DNA from: JARICQ01 sp964527205
GTDB lineage: Bacteria; Bacillota; Clostridia; Tissierellales; Tissierellaceae
Direction: 5' to 3'
Assembly: GCA_964527205.1 (NCBI GenBank)
Contig: CAZGQG010000005.1
Location: 19,573-83,572, forward strand
Length of the DNA stretch: 64,000 nucleotides
This document shows, piece after piece, positions 54,535 to 63,118 of this stretch. A model generated the notes under the pieces. That model did no database searches and was not told where the DNA came from. It worked only from the letters and a program-made list of their open reading frames with translations. Every line of letters starts with the position of its first letter. Position 1 is the stretch's first letter. The translations under genes were made by a program, and so were the position numbers.

Positions 54535-55206
54535 TTAAAATCCCTTTCTTTGGCCTTCCCAAGGTGGTTCTTTGCCTTCTCTAAATTCTTCTACCCCAGG
54601 TCCACCTAATTTTTTTAATCTCCATACTCCATAGATTAGGGTTAAGATTAAAACTGTTAGAGTCGTAGGAAATCCCAAAAGTATATTTGCCCATCCCAAT
54701 TGAGCTAGGTTGGCTTTTTTAAGTAGAATCAATTGAATTATCATTCTAGAGAAAAATAAAACCGCCCAAGCAAGAGTTACTTCTCTATAGGCTGGCCTTA
54801 TATCTTTTCTTAAAAACCACTGAATTTCCCAACCTCTACTTATATGGCTGACTAGGGCAGCTAAAGGACGTCCTAGTAAAACACTTAATAAAGATAATAA
54901 AAACAAAAATCCACTGGCTATGACTTTAGGGAAGAAATAACTAGCTGCATTATCTGAAATCAATGCAAAGCCAGAGGCTATGATTACTCCCACCATACCC
55001 ACCAGTAGATATAAGATACTTTGCTTTTTAAAAGTCCTAAAAATTGACAGACCAAGAGCTAGAGAAATAGCTAGGGCTATTCCAATTTTAAGTCCAAATA
55101 TACTATTTCCTATAATATAGACTATAGGAGGAAAAACTGCATCAATTGTTTTCCCGCTAGTAAACTCTTTTATTTCATCTACTATATCTTTAAACAATTG
55201 TTTCAA
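54535..55206 (-). CDS. DUF3159-like membrane protein
   Basis: About 223 residues with six membrane helices. FPPIVYIIGNSIFGLKIGIALAISLALGLSIFR, LLGRPLAALVSHISRGWEIQWFL and YREVTLAWAVLFFSRMIIQL are the kind of conserved segments found in DUF3159 proteins. The start is uncertain: an ATG at 55215 directly abuts AGGAG, too close, whereas a TTG at 55206 (MKQLFKDI) lies eight bases downstream and is preferred. Function unknown. Confidence 0.72.
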   Translation of the reverse strand: MKQLFKDIVDEIKEFTSGKTIDAVFPPIVYIIGNSIFGLKIGIALAISLALGLSIFRTFKKQSILYLLVGMVGVIIASGFALISDNAASYFFPKVIASGFLFLLSLLSVLLGRPLAALVSHISRGWEIQWFLRKDIRPAYREVTLAWAVLFFSRMIIQLILLKKANLAQLGWANILLGFPTTLTVLILTLIYGVWRLKKLGGPGVEEFREGKEPPWEGQRKGF

Positions 55207-55253
55207 AGCAGTCATCTCCTAAAATCTTTATTTTTTCCCTTAATCCATAAGTC

Positions 55254-56036
55254 TTAAATTTTCTTTTCAGGCATTGGTATAAATTTGCTAGTTCTTTTTT
55301 TATACTCTTCAAAATCTTCCCTACCCTCATATTTCTTTTCAAGCATAGGTACACCAGATACCTTTAAGAGCAAGAAAGTTATAGTTATAGGTCCTATTAC
55401 TCCAATTAAGGAAATAGGATCAACTAGGGAGATTAAGAATATTCCCCACCACATAGTGGATTCACCAAAGTAGTTTGGATGTCTTGTATAGGCCCAAAGA
55501 CCTGAGGTCATAAGTTTCCCCTTATTCTTTGGATGGGATTTAAACTTTTTAAGCTGTGCATCTCCCACTACTTCGAAAAAATATCCTACTATCCAAATTC
55601 CTATTCCTATATAGTTTATTAATTTAAGACCATTGCCTGGTCTAGTGTTTGCAAATAAAACTGGTTGAACTATAATTATCAAAAGTAGCATTTGAAACAT
55701 AAACACTTTTAAGTATGATGCAACTGCAATGTTTTGACCCTTTGCTTCCCAGTTTTCTCTCATGGCTACATATCTTTTGTCTTCTTCACTATTCCAGTTT
55801 CTCTTAAATAGATAATAGGAAAGCCTTCCACCCCATAGGACTACCAGCACTGTTATAACTAATCCATTTAGAGATTCTACATTCGAGAAAAAATAACTAA
55901 AGAGGGCTACAACTATAAATCCCATTCCCCATGCTATGTCTTGGAGTCCGTTGTTCTTCTTTGCCTGGGCTATAAAAAATGCAAGGGTAAAAAATACCCA
56001 CAGGGCAACTATTGTTCCTAGATATACTTTTAACAT
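55254..56036 (-). CDS. DUF1295/steroid 5-alpha reductase-family membrane protein
   Basis: 260 residues, six to seven membrane helices. The C-terminal KLMTSGLWAYTRHPNYFGESTMWWGIFLISL block with RHPNYFGE is the signature of the isoprenylcysteine methyltransferase/steroid reductase fold, here the DUF1295 group. The catalytic chemistry for DUF1295 members is not defined. GGAGG precedes the ATG. Confidence 0.85.
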   Translation of the reverse strand: MLKVYLGTIVALWVFFTLAFFIAQAKKNNGLQDIAWGMGFIVVALFSYFFSNVESLNGLVITVLVVLWGGRLSYYLFKRNWNSEEDKRYVAMRENWEAKGQNIAVASYLKVFMFQMLLLIIIVQPVLFANTRPGNGLKLINYIGIGIWIVGYFFEVVGDAQLKKFKSHPKNKGKLMTSGLWAYTRHPNYFGESTMWWGIFLISLVDPISLIGVIGPITITFLLLKVSGVPMLEKKYEGREDFEEYKKRTSKFIPMPEKKI

Positions 56037-56049
56037 TTCTTTTCCTCCT

Positions 56050-57834
56050 CTATTCTGTTATTATGCCTATGGCAACAGAACCTATTCCAGCATTCATGGC
56101 TACGATAGTGGATATCTCCATTATATATTCTGGCTCTTTGCCTATTAAATCAGTATAATATTCTTTGAATTCATTTACCCTTTCTCCACTATTTGCATGG
56201 ACCAATGAATACTTTTCAATCCTAGTTTTTTCCATTATATCCTTTACTAATTCTTCAATTTTCTTTGTATTACCTCTAGTACTAAAGGCCTTACCTATTA
56301 TAATTCCATCTCCATTTTCATCAATAGATACTACAGGCTTTAAATTTATCATACTAGATGCTATTGCTTGAGCCCTACCTATCCGTCCTGACCTAAGCAT
56401 GTATTTAAGAGTAGGAACACTTACAAAAATATCTGTCTTTTCTATTGAATTTTTTACAGTTTCTACTACTTGATCAAAGCTCTTTGATTTTTCTATTTCC
56501 TCAGCTGCCTTTAATACTAAAAGACCTTCAGCTGCAGAATTAAGTTTGGAATCTATAACCTGGATCTGAACCCTATCCTTTACACTCTCACTAGCTTTTT
56601 TCAGCACTTCATAGGTCCCGCTCATTTTACTTGAAACAGTTATTACTAGGATTTTATTATAGTTGTTAGCAACTTCTCCTAGCATTATTTCTGCTTCCTT
56701 TAAGGTAGCTTGTGAGGAAGAAGGATATTGCTCTAATTGATCCATTAGCTCATAAAATCTGCTTGAAGAAATTGTAACTTTATCAAGGTAATTTGTATCT
56801 TCTATTATTATATTAAGAGGAAGTAGATGAATCTGATATTTATCCATTAACTCCTTGGGAATATCTGCTATAGAATCTGTTACTATTGCTATTTCACTTT
56901 TCCTATCGTATATGGATTCATATTGCCTCTTCATGTCCTCAACTTTTTGAAAAGTTACCTTGCCATAATCTCTTAGCTTAAAGAAGAATTCTTCTGGATC
57001 ACTTGTATGAATGTGAACCCTAACTTTATTTTTGTTTCCCGCTAAGATTAAAGAATCCCCTAAATTCTTTATTCCTTTTTTTATCTTCCCAACATCTAAA
57101 TCCTCACCCTGGATCATAGCTTCACTGCAATATCTATAAGTAATATCAAAGTTTTCATGTACATGAATATTTGAAGCATCGAAATCCACCTTACTTGCTA
57201 TGCTTTTTAAATTCTCTATATCTCCGGTTTTGATAAAGTTTAAAAAGCCTTCTATAAAGTGAACAAATCCCTTTGCTCCAGAATCTACTACACCAGCATC
57301 CTTTAAGACTTTAAGCTTTTCAGGAGTTTCACTTAAGGATACTAGGGCTACCTTTAGGGAGTCTGTAAAAAGCACCTTGAAATCCTTTATTGTATCTCCT
57401 AAAGTACATAGGGAATCTGCCCAGTCGTTTATTACAGTTATCATAGTGCCTTCTACTGGATTGGATATTGCCCTATGAGCATGTCCTGCTGCTCTTTTTA
57501 CAGATTGGGCAAAGTCCATTACTTCAATATCTTTCTTGTCTTCAAGTTCCATATATAAGCCATTTACAAATTGAGCAAATATTATCCCAGAGTTTCCTCT
57601 AGCACCTACTAGGGCTGCATCAGCAATGCTGGCAAGTGTTTTTTTGGGAGAATCTTCCATATTTGAATTATCTATTATGGCTTTCATAGTGTAGGCCAGA
57701 TTACTTCCTGTATCTCCATCTGCTATGGGAAATACATTTATTCTATTAAGTTCTAATTTTTGTTTGATAACTTCATTTGCTCCAGATATAAATCCATAGT
57801 AAATGTTTTCACCATTTATAATCCTGTTTTCCAT
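56050..57834 (-). CDS. DhaL (FakA-like kinase) - DegV (FakB-like) fusion protein
   Basis: 594 residues. Residues ~1-200 are a DhaL/DAK2 nucleotide-binding domain with NVFPIADGDTGSNL, LVGARGNSGIIFAQF and SGAKGFVHFIEGFL. Residues ~200-310 are the FakA middle/C region (VRVHIHTSDPEEFF). Residues ~315-594 are a DegV domain (EIAIVTDSIADIPKEL, SSQATLKEAE, SSKMSGTYEVL). This puts fatty-acid binding and kinase-like domains in one chain, whereas the Staphylococcus FakA/FakB are separate. The ATG at 57834 is preferred, eight bases after AAAGGG; a GTG at 57843 is possible. Confidence 0.9.
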   Translation of the reverse strand: MENRIINGENIYYGFISGANEVIKQKLELNRINVFPIADGDTGSNLAYTMKAIIDNSNMEDSPKKTLASIADAALVGARGNSGIIFAQFVNGLYMELEDKKDIEVMDFAQSVKRAAGHAHRAISNPVEGTMITVINDWADSLCTLGDTIKDFKVLFTDSLKVALVSLSETPEKLKVLKDAGVVDSGAKGFVHFIEGFLNFIKTGDIENLKSIASKVDFDASNIHVHENFDITYRYCSEAMIQGEDLDVGKIKKGIKNLGDSLILAGNKNKVRVHIHTSDPEEFFFKLRDYGKVTFQKVEDMKRQYESIYDRKSEIAIVTDSIADIPKELMDKYQIHLLPLNIIIEDTNYLDKVTISSSRFYELMDQLEQYPSSSQATLKEAEIMLGEVANNYNKILVITVSSKMSGTYEVLKKASESVKDRVQIQVIDSKLNSAAEGLLVLKAAEEIEKSKSFDQVVETVKNSIEKTDIFVSVPTLKYMLRSGRIGRAQAIASSMINLKPVVSIDENGDGIIIGKAFSTRGNTKKIEELVKDIMEKTRIEKYSLVHANSGERVNEFKEYYTDLIGKEPEYIMEISTIVAMNAGIGSVAIGIITE

Positions 57835-57864
57835 CCTAATCACCCTTTAATTTAATTTTATAGT

Positions 57865-58266
57865 CTAGCCCCCTATAAGTTTTATGAAATAAAAGCTTAT
57901 AGAAGCAGTAAGTCCATTTAAAGCTGTACCCCATATAATATCTATTATTGTAATTTTTAAAGGCCAATCCTTTAAGGTTGCTAGATTAGTCATATCATAG
58001 GTTGCATAGGTAATAAATCCAAATAGAGCTCCTGATAAAAGGGCATAGATTATGCTGTTTTTTTCAAGTGCAGGATTTACAACAAAGAATATAAGACCGG
58101 CTATATAAAAGCTATAAAATATTATAGCTGCAGGCCAATTTGTACTACTACGCATAAGGTGGCCTAGATTTTCTCTGTAGAGATCCTTAGCTATAAAACC
58201 TAGCCATATTATATCTATTACAAAGAAGACTACAAGAGCTATAAGATATTGCTTTATTATTCCCAT
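57865..58266 (-). CDS. DUF2177-family membrane protein
   Basis: 133 residues, four membrane helices. FFVIDIIWLGFIAKDLYRENLGHLMR near the start and GALFGFITYATYDMTNLATLKDWPLKITIIDIIWGTALNG are typical of DUF2177. Function unknown. It lies 22 bp upstream of the fusion protein; co-transcription is likely. Confidence 0.85.
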   Translation of the reverse strand: MGIIKQYLIALVVFFVIDIIWLGFIAKDLYRENLGHLMRSSTNWPAAIIFYSFYIAGLIFFVVNPALEKNSIIYALLSGALFGFITYATYDMTNLATLKDWPLKITIIDIIWGTALNGLTASISFYFIKLIGG

Positions 58267-58290
58267 AGTTTTCTCTCCTTCCTTTTAAAA

Positions 58291-58319
58291 GTGAAATACA
58301 AGAATCCTTGTATCTTCAC
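58291..58319 (-). promoter_or_regulatory. Hairpin in the leader of the DUF2177 gene
   Basis: GTGAA-TACAAG / CTTGTA-TTCAC with small internal mismatches around AATC; the minus strand continues TTTTAAAAGG into the ribosome binding site. It could be a weak attenuator or an mRNA-end structure. Confidence 0.35.
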
Positions 58320-58408
58320 TGCTCATATCAATACATATATATAGTATATAGATTCTATTTAACCCTAATCTGCCTTTATATGTAAATATCCTTTAATTCC
58401 AAAAATAA

Positions 58409-58440
58409 AGGCTACTTAAATGGGAATCTTTAAGCAGCCT
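58409..58440 (-). terminator. Terminator of the DUF523/DUF1722 gene
   Basis: Stem AGGCTACTTAAA / TTTAAGCAGCCT (one wobble pair), followed by TTTATTTTT on the minus strand. Confidence 0.8.
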
Positions 58441-58448
58441 GTTTTATG

Positions 58449-59417
58449 CTAATTTATATTATTTTTACCTGTATCACTTATGTCAAGCAATTCTTCAGGG
58501 TAGGTAATCCAAATTGTTTGGCTTAATAAATATTCTAAATTATTTTTTATTACATAGGTATTTAATAAATTTGACAATACACTTAAATGTATTTGTTCTG
58601 ATCTGTATTTCTCAAATCTATCTAGGATAAATTCCTTTTCATTTTTTGAAAGTGAATCAGATATATATCCAAATATATGCATAAATGAATTTATAAAATT
58701 ACTTCTTTTAGGAAGTTCAGCAAAGGCCAATCCTAAATGCTGAGAATAATCTTCTATAAGCTCCTCAAAGTCCTTCTTTTCATGATTTGCTACTATCTTA
58801 CCTAGAGTTCTTAATATGTTTTGATTATAGGCCATAAGCAGATACTTATTATCAGAGTGAAATCTAACCAATTCTTTCATAGCCTTAGATTCCCTAACTT
58901 TCTCAAATTCAAAAAATGTATAAAGCTTAGTTAGGAAATGTTCTCTTATTGTATAATTAGTAAGTCTACCCTCTTCTTCCATAGGGAGGTTTGGATACTG
59001 ATCTTTTACAGCTGATGCAAAGATACCTTCCCCTTTTATAGAGCCCTTGTAAGTATCTTTTCCCAGATAAATCTTTACATCTTTTATACCACAAGTGGGA
59101 GACCTTCCTTTGAGAATGAATCCATGAACATCCCCTAGCTTTTCAAATACATCCCTGCTATGCTCCTTCATTTCCTCAGTATATGTATTTCCCGTATCCG
59201 GTTGATAAAGTTCAAGAATATCATCTTCCATTACCAGCCTTACAGCTTTTCTTGGAACACCTAGTCCTATTTCAACCTCTGGACAAACAGTTATATAGTT
59301 TACATAAGATTTTAATCTCTCTACAAACTTATCCATTATAATATCACCATTATATCTACAATTATCAAAACCTAGACATCTACTTACTACAATAGTTGGT
59401 TTGCTCCTATCAATCAT
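58449..59417 (-). CDS. DUF523 plus DUF1722 protein (YbgA-like)
   Basis: 322 residues. The N-terminal DUF523 domain (~1-150) has VSRCLGFDNCRYNG, CPEVEIGLGVPR, LKGRSPTCGIKDVKIY with conserved cysteines. The C-terminal DUF1722 domain (~190-310) has LVRFHSDNKYLLMAYNQ and RTLGKIVANHEKK. The DUF523 cysteines suggest a metal or thiol role; this architecture is known but not biochemically defined. It is divergent from a TauE permease. Confidence 0.88.
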   Translation of the reverse strand: MIDRSKPTIVVSRCLGFDNCRYNGDIIMDKFVERLKSYVNYITVCPEVEIGLGVPRKAVRLVMEDDILELYQPDTGNTYTEEMKEHSRDVFEKLGDVHGFILKGRSPTCGIKDVKIYLGKDTYKGSIKGEGIFASAVKDQYPNLPMEEEGRLTNYTIREHFLTKLYTFFEFEKVRESKAMKELVRFHSDNKYLLMAYNQNILRTLGKIVANHEKKDFEELIEDYSQHLGLAFAELPKRSNFINSFMHIFGYISDSLSKNEKEFILDRFEKYRSEQIHLSVLSNLLNTYVIKNNLEYLLSQTIWITYPEELLDISDTGKNNIN

Positions 59418-59582
59418 TTACATTCCCCCCTATTAAGACTATTTTTTTATAAATTCAATCAATCTAATATAGGCTAATTGTACCACAATAGATTTGATTA
59501 TTGAGATATAAATTTCAAATTACAATATGTGGGTAAGAATATTTTAATGAAACTTAGGAAAAATCTCAAAAGGAGGTAAGAC

Positions 59583-60353
59583 ATGGGTATAGAATTAGTT
59601 GAAACAATACTCACATCCGTAACAATTTTTTTTGCATCAATCGTCCATGGAATAGCTGGATTTGGTTTAGCTCAAGTATCTATGGGCTTTATGCCATTAT
59701 TTAGAGATGCAGCTTCTGCTGCAGTTATATTTAGCATGGTTGCAGTTGTTAGTAATTTTAGAGTTTGGTTTAGTGTAAGAGAGGAGTTTGACTTTAAGGC
59801 CTGGATAAAACCTATAATAGGATTAGCTGTAGGAATGCCTATAGGTATCTATCTATTTAATCAAATGAATGAAGAACAAGTTAAAATGGCTATAGGAATT
59901 GTTTTATTGGTGGCTGTAGTTTTGATTATATTAAAAGAGCAAACTTCAATTTTTAAGAAGTATTTCAAGGATATAGAATATGAACCTAAGTGGATCATAC
60001 CTGTATTGGTTGGTTTTGTAGCTGGTATCTTGGGAGGAGCCATAGCCATACCTGGACCACCTATGCTACTTTATGGAGCCTTTATGGTTTCAACAGGCCT
60101 ATGGTCTGGAAAAAAGGTAAAGGCTACCTTTACTGCTTTTTTTGGAACCTTAATGCTATATAGGGCAGTAACAAGCCTTATCCAAGGTAATCTATCCTTA
60201 GGCCTTGCCCTTGAGGCTCTAATAGCTCTTCCAGCTATGTTTTTAGGTGTTTGGATTGGAATACTTATATTTGATAAGATTCCCAATAAAATATTTCAAT
60301 GGATAATAATAGCAATGCTTGCAATTAACGCCCTTGTATTATTGCTAACTTAA
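59583..60353 (+). CDS. TauE/SafE-family (sulfite exporter-like) permease
   Basis: 256 residues with about eight membrane helices and the twofold pattern HGIAGFGLAQVSMGFMPLF (~22-40) and GFVAGILGGAIAIPGPPMLLYG (~143-164) characteristic of PF01925. It exports or imports small sulfur-containing or organic anions; substrate unknown. AAAGGAGG lies just before the ATG. Confidence 0.9.
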   Translation: MGIELVETILTSVTIFFASIVHGIAGFGLAQVSMGFMPLFRDAASAAVIFSMVAVVSNFRVWFSVREEFDFKAWIKPIIGLAVGMPIGIYLFNQMNEEQVKMAIGIVLLVAVVLIILKEQTSIFKKYFKDIEYEPKWIIPVLVGFVAGILGGAIAIPGPPMLLYGAFMVSTGLWSGKKVKATFTAFFGTLMLYRAVTSLIQGNLSLGLALEALIALPAMFLGVWIGILIFDKIPNKIFQWIIIAMLAINALVLLLT

Positions 60354-60372
60354 GTCTCAAAAATGGATTTTT

Positions 60373-60419
60373 CTTTAATGAAAATATAGAATTGAGGATC
60401 TTCTATATTTTCATTAAAG
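60373..60419. other. Perfect 19-bp inverted repeat downstream of the TauE gene
   Basis: CTTTAATGAAAATATAGAA (60373-60391) and its complement (60401-60419) around TTGAGGATC. No clear T-run follows on either strand, so terminator function is uncertain. A short direct repeat GAGGATCTT occurs in the loop and after the stem. Confidence 0.5.
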
Positions 60420-60496
60420 AGGATCTTAAATTTATTTTTATTATAAGTTCTTTGGATTTCATAGCTGAAAGCCTACTATAAAATTCAAAATTCTAC

Positions 60497-60706
60497 TTAC
60501 TTAATATGCTTTTCAGTAAATTTCTCTAATAATTCATCTTCTGTAATATTTTTTGTAAGTAATTTTGATAAATCATAATATGCAGTGCTTTTATCCTTAT
60601 AGCTATTCAATATTCTAACTATATGGACTTCTCCAACATCTTCCTTAATTGTATAACATACTGTATGTTCTTTTTTAAACAAGCCTTTAAATAATCTTCT
60701 AAGCAT
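60497..60706 (-). CDS. Small hypothetical protein
   Basis: 69 residues starting MLRRLFKGLFKKEH. The ATG at 60706 has AAGGGAG seven bases upstream; a longer frame to 60805 has no such site. It has a basic amphipathic N-terminus, then a beta-like stretch (TVCYTIKEDVGEVHIVRIL) and an acidic helix. No family recognised. Single gene. Confidence 0.6.
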   Translation of the reverse strand: MLRRLFKGLFKKEHTVCYTIKEDVGEVHIVRILNSYKDKSTAYYDLSKLLTKNITEDELLEKFTEKHIK

Positions 60707-60854
60707 ATTTATCTCCCTTCTAATATTTATTTGAGCTAAAAAAATCTTCTTATCAAAGGATAAGAAGATATTGATTAATATTTTGGTGTTTAATTGTACT
60801 TGCATATTTATATGGTATTTTTAAAAATCCCATACTATTTAACACTAATATAAG

Positions 60855-61751
60855 CTAATCTTTTTTAATCATTCTTATTCTCTTGTTCTTCTTATCCTTC
60901 ATAGATAAAAGAGTAGCATTTACCTCTGCTCCTAAGACTATTACTATACTACTCATATAAAGCCATATTAAAAATATTATAACTCCTCCCAGACTACCAT
61001 AGGTCTTAGAATAGTTGGCAAAATTATTAACATAAAAAGAAAATCCTATGGATAGCACTATCCAGGCTATACTGGCAAAAAAAGCTCCTGGCATACTATC
61101 TGAAAACTCTATATTTACACCTTTTTTTATGGAAGGTGAATATTTATAAAGTAGAGTAATGGACAGTACCATGAAAACCAGTGGAATAAGCAGCTTTAGT
61201 ATCTTCCATAGTACCACACTTGGCCAGGTATAGGTTACGAATATAGCATCAAATATAAGTTCTCCAAATATTAAAACCGTAAAGGCTGCTATAAGAACCA
61301 CAAATAAACCAATAGTAAATATTATTGATAGACCTTTTAATTTTATATATGGCCTTGACTCTTCTAAATCATAAGCCCTATTAACAGCTTTTATAATGGC
61401 CATGACTCCATTAGATGATGACCAAATACTTCCTATGGCACCAAGGGATAATAGCCCAACACTTCCACCTTTTATAATATTATTTATTAAATCATAGAAT
61501 AAGTCTTTTGCATCTCCTGGTAAGGGGGATAGCAAACTTTGAAGTATGTCTGCATCCGCAAGGGGAGTAAATTGAAGTATGCTTAAAAAAAATATAATAA
61601 AGGGAAATATAGCCAATATTAAATAATAGGTTAGTTGGGCTCCAATTTCTGTGACCCCGTCGTCTTCAAATCTATAAATTAATTGTTCTATAAATACAAA
61701 CCATTTCTCACCTTCATACTTTTCTCTAAGTTTTTCTAGTATTTTTTCCAT
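60855..61751 (-). CDS. YihY/virulence factor BrkB-family membrane protein
   Basis: 298 residues with six membrane helices. GAQLTYYLILAIFPFIIFFLSIL, NGVMAIIKAVNRAYDLEESRPYIKLK and FASIAWIVLSIGFSFYVNNFANYSKTYGSLGGVIIFLIWLY are the family hallmarks. Function not firmly known. GGAGG precedes the ATG. A sigma-B-like promoter lies upstream. Confidence 0.9.
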   Translation of the reverse strand: MEKILEKLREKYEGEKWFVFIEQLIYRFEDDGVTEIGAQLTYYLILAIFPFIIFFLSILQFTPLADADILQSLLSPLPGDAKDLFYDLINNIIKGGSVGLLSLGAIGSIWSSSNGVMAIIKAVNRAYDLEESRPYIKLKGLSIIFTIGLFVVLIAAFTVLIFGELIFDAIFVTYTWPSVVLWKILKLLIPLVFMVLSITLLYKYSPSIKKGVNIEFSDSMPGAFFASIAWIVLSIGFSFYVNNFANYSKTYGSLGGVIIFLIWLYMSSIVIVLGAEVNATLLSMKDKKNKRIRMIKKD

Positions 61752-61783
61752 GATTAGCCTCCTTTTAAAGTCTCATGATTTCT

Positions 61784-61809
61784 ATACCCAGATACTAATT
61801 AATTTACTC
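61784..61809 (-). promoter_or_regulatory. Sigma-B-like promoter of the BrkB-family gene
   Basis: Minus strand GAGTAA (61804-61809), 14-base spacer, GGGTAT (61784-61789). The -10 is an exact match to the sigma-B consensus (GTTTAA-N12-15-GGGTAT); the -35 matches four of six. Confidence 0.5.
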
Positions 61810-61888
61810 ATTCCTCTTTTTTTTAGATTATGGTTTTTAAGCTTTATATTAAACTTAGCATATCTTTTAAAAAAAATAAATTTTATTG

Positions 61889-61911
61889 GTTTAAGCTGAT
61901 AAAATGGGTAT
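61889..61911 (+). promoter_or_regulatory. Sigma-B-like promoter of the hemerythrin gene
   Basis: GTTTAA (61889-61894) and GGGTAT (61906-61911) both match the sigma-B consensus exactly, but the spacer is 11 bases, one shorter than usual. Confidence 0.5.
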
Positions 61912-61951
61912 ATAAATTATGATTTTAAAATATATCTAAGGGGGTCATATT

Positions 61952-62416
61952 GTGAATGTATTAGAAGAAATAAAAAAAGAGCATGAGGAATTTAAGACCT
62001 TAATCAAAGAAATTGAAAACTCAGAGGGAGAAAGTAAAAAGAAGCTTTTTGAAGATCTATATGCTAAGATAAAGGGCCATCATGAGGCAGAAGAGATAGT
62101 TGTATTCCCAGATGTAAAGGAAAAGTCAGAGGATGAAGGTAAGGAAGTAGTAAGAGAAATGATTGAAGAGCACAGTTTAGGAGCTTATCAGTTTAGTGTT
62201 ATACAAAAAACCTCTATTGATAATGATACTTGGGATGCTAAATTTAGTGTACTAAAAGAAGTATTAACCCATCATATGGATGAAGAAGAGAAAGAATTAT
62301 TTAAACAAGCTAGAGAGGTACTTAGTAAAACAGAACTTGAAGAAAAATATGATCCTTTTGAAAAAACACAGGAAGAATATGAAGAGGAACAAAAAAATAA
62401 ACTTAAATCAAAATAA
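61952..62416 (+). CDS. Hemerythrin (HHE) domain protein
   Basis: 154 residues from a GTG start with AAGGGGG upstream. Diiron ligand pattern: His in KKEHEEFK (~10), HHEAEEIVVFP (His ~43-44, Glu), EEHSLGAYQF (His ~74) and THHMDEEEKELF (His ~112-113). Such proteins bind oxygen, NO or iron and help anaerobes withstand oxidative or nitrosative stress. The C-terminus is a long charged helix. It lies in the stress-type cluster with CsbD. Confidence 0.9.
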   Translation: MNVLEEIKKEHEEFKTLIKEIENSEGESKKKLFEDLYAKIKGHHEAEEIVVFPDVKEKSEDEGKEVVREMIEEHSLGAYQFSVIQKTSIDNDTWDAKFSVLKEVLTHHMDEEEKELFKQAREVLSKTELEEKYDPFEKTQEEYEEEQKNKLKSK

Positions 62417-62425
62417 AATAATTGT

Positions 62426-62449
62426 GAGTAAGTGAGAAAACTAGGGTAT
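62426..62449 (+). promoter_or_regulatory. Sigma-B-like promoter of the small membrane protein gene
   Basis: GAGTAA (62426-62431), 12-base spacer, GGGTAT (62444-62449), the same -35 variant as upstream of the BrkB-family gene. Confidence 0.45.
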
Positions 62450-62489
62450 ATAGATATTAGTTAGATATAAATAAAAAGGAGTGAAAATA

Positions 62490-62651
62490 ATGGTAGACGA
62501 GAAAAAAGATATTAATGTAAAGGATGAAACTGTAAGAAGAGAGGAAAACCCTAGTTTAGTTGGTTCTACTTTTATAAAATATGCAGCTTATATCATTATT
62601 CTTTTAATCGTATTATATTTTATAGTAAGATATGTATTTCCTAAATTTTAA
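62490..62651 (+). CDS. Small single-pass membrane protein
   Basis: 53 residues: a hydrophilic, charged N-terminus (MVDEKKDINVKDETVRREEN) and one membrane helix (~28-48) with a short basic end. AAAAAGGAG lies eight bases upstream. It is not similar to a family I recognise. The clean start site, own promoter-like sequence and terminator support a real gene. Confidence 0.7.
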   Translation: MVDEKKDINVKDETVRREENPSLVGSTFIKYAAYIIILLIVLYFIVRYVFPKF

Positions 62652-62687
62652 TTTATGATTATAAGATTTTCAAATAGACTATAAATA

Positions 62688-62719
62688 CAAAACAGCCTAG
62701 ATTAGTCTAGGCTGTTTTG
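62688..62719. terminator. Bidirectional terminator between the small protein and csbD-like genes
   Basis: Perfect 14-bp stem CAAAACAGCCTAGA / TCTAGGCTGTTTTG with a TTAG loop, and T-rich ends on both strands, between two convergent genes. Confidence 0.88.
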
Positions 62720-62731
62720 TTCTATATTGAA

Positions 62732-62923
62732 TTACCACTTATAGTCATTGACTTCTTTTTCTGCTTCTTCTCTTGATATTCCATATCTTTCTTGAATTTT
62801 TCCTACTAGCTTTTTAGAATCTCCTTCAATAACATCTAAATCGTCATTAGTAAGTTTACCCCATTGTTTTTGAACTTCACCTTTTACTTGTTCCCATTTA
62901 CCTTTTATAATATCTTCATTCAT
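62732..62923 (-). CDS. CsbD-family stress protein
   Basis: 63 residues. IIKGKWEQVKGEVQKQWGKLTNDDLDVIEGDSKKLVGKIQERYGISREEAEKEV is the full CsbD domain. In Bacillus the founder of this family is a sigma-B general stress protein of unknown function. AAGGAGGG precedes the ATG. A sigma-B-like promoter lies upstream. Confidence 0.93.
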   Translation of the reverse strand: MNEDIIKGKWEQVKGEVQKQWGKLTNDDLDVIEGDSKKLVGKIQERYGISREEAEKEVNDYKW

Positions 62924-62969
62924 TCTTAAACCCTCCTTGTACTAGTTTGTTTCCTGTCTTAATTTACAT

Positions 62970-62995
62970 TTACCCCTGGCAAGAAATATTTAAAC
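62970..62995 (-). promoter_or_regulatory. Sigma-B-like promoter of the csbD-like gene
   Basis: Minus strand GTTTAA (62990-62995), 14-base spacer, GGGTAA (62970-62975): -35 exact, -10 five of six, spacing within the consensus range. Confidence 0.6.
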
Positions 62996-63118
62996 ATTTC
63001 TTTATATAACTCCCGGCACATAAATAGACTTTTATAGTTAATATTATTTTCTCAGATAAATAATCCATATAGGTTTTTATCTGAATAATTCTTCCTTATA
63101 TTTTAATCCTAATTATAT

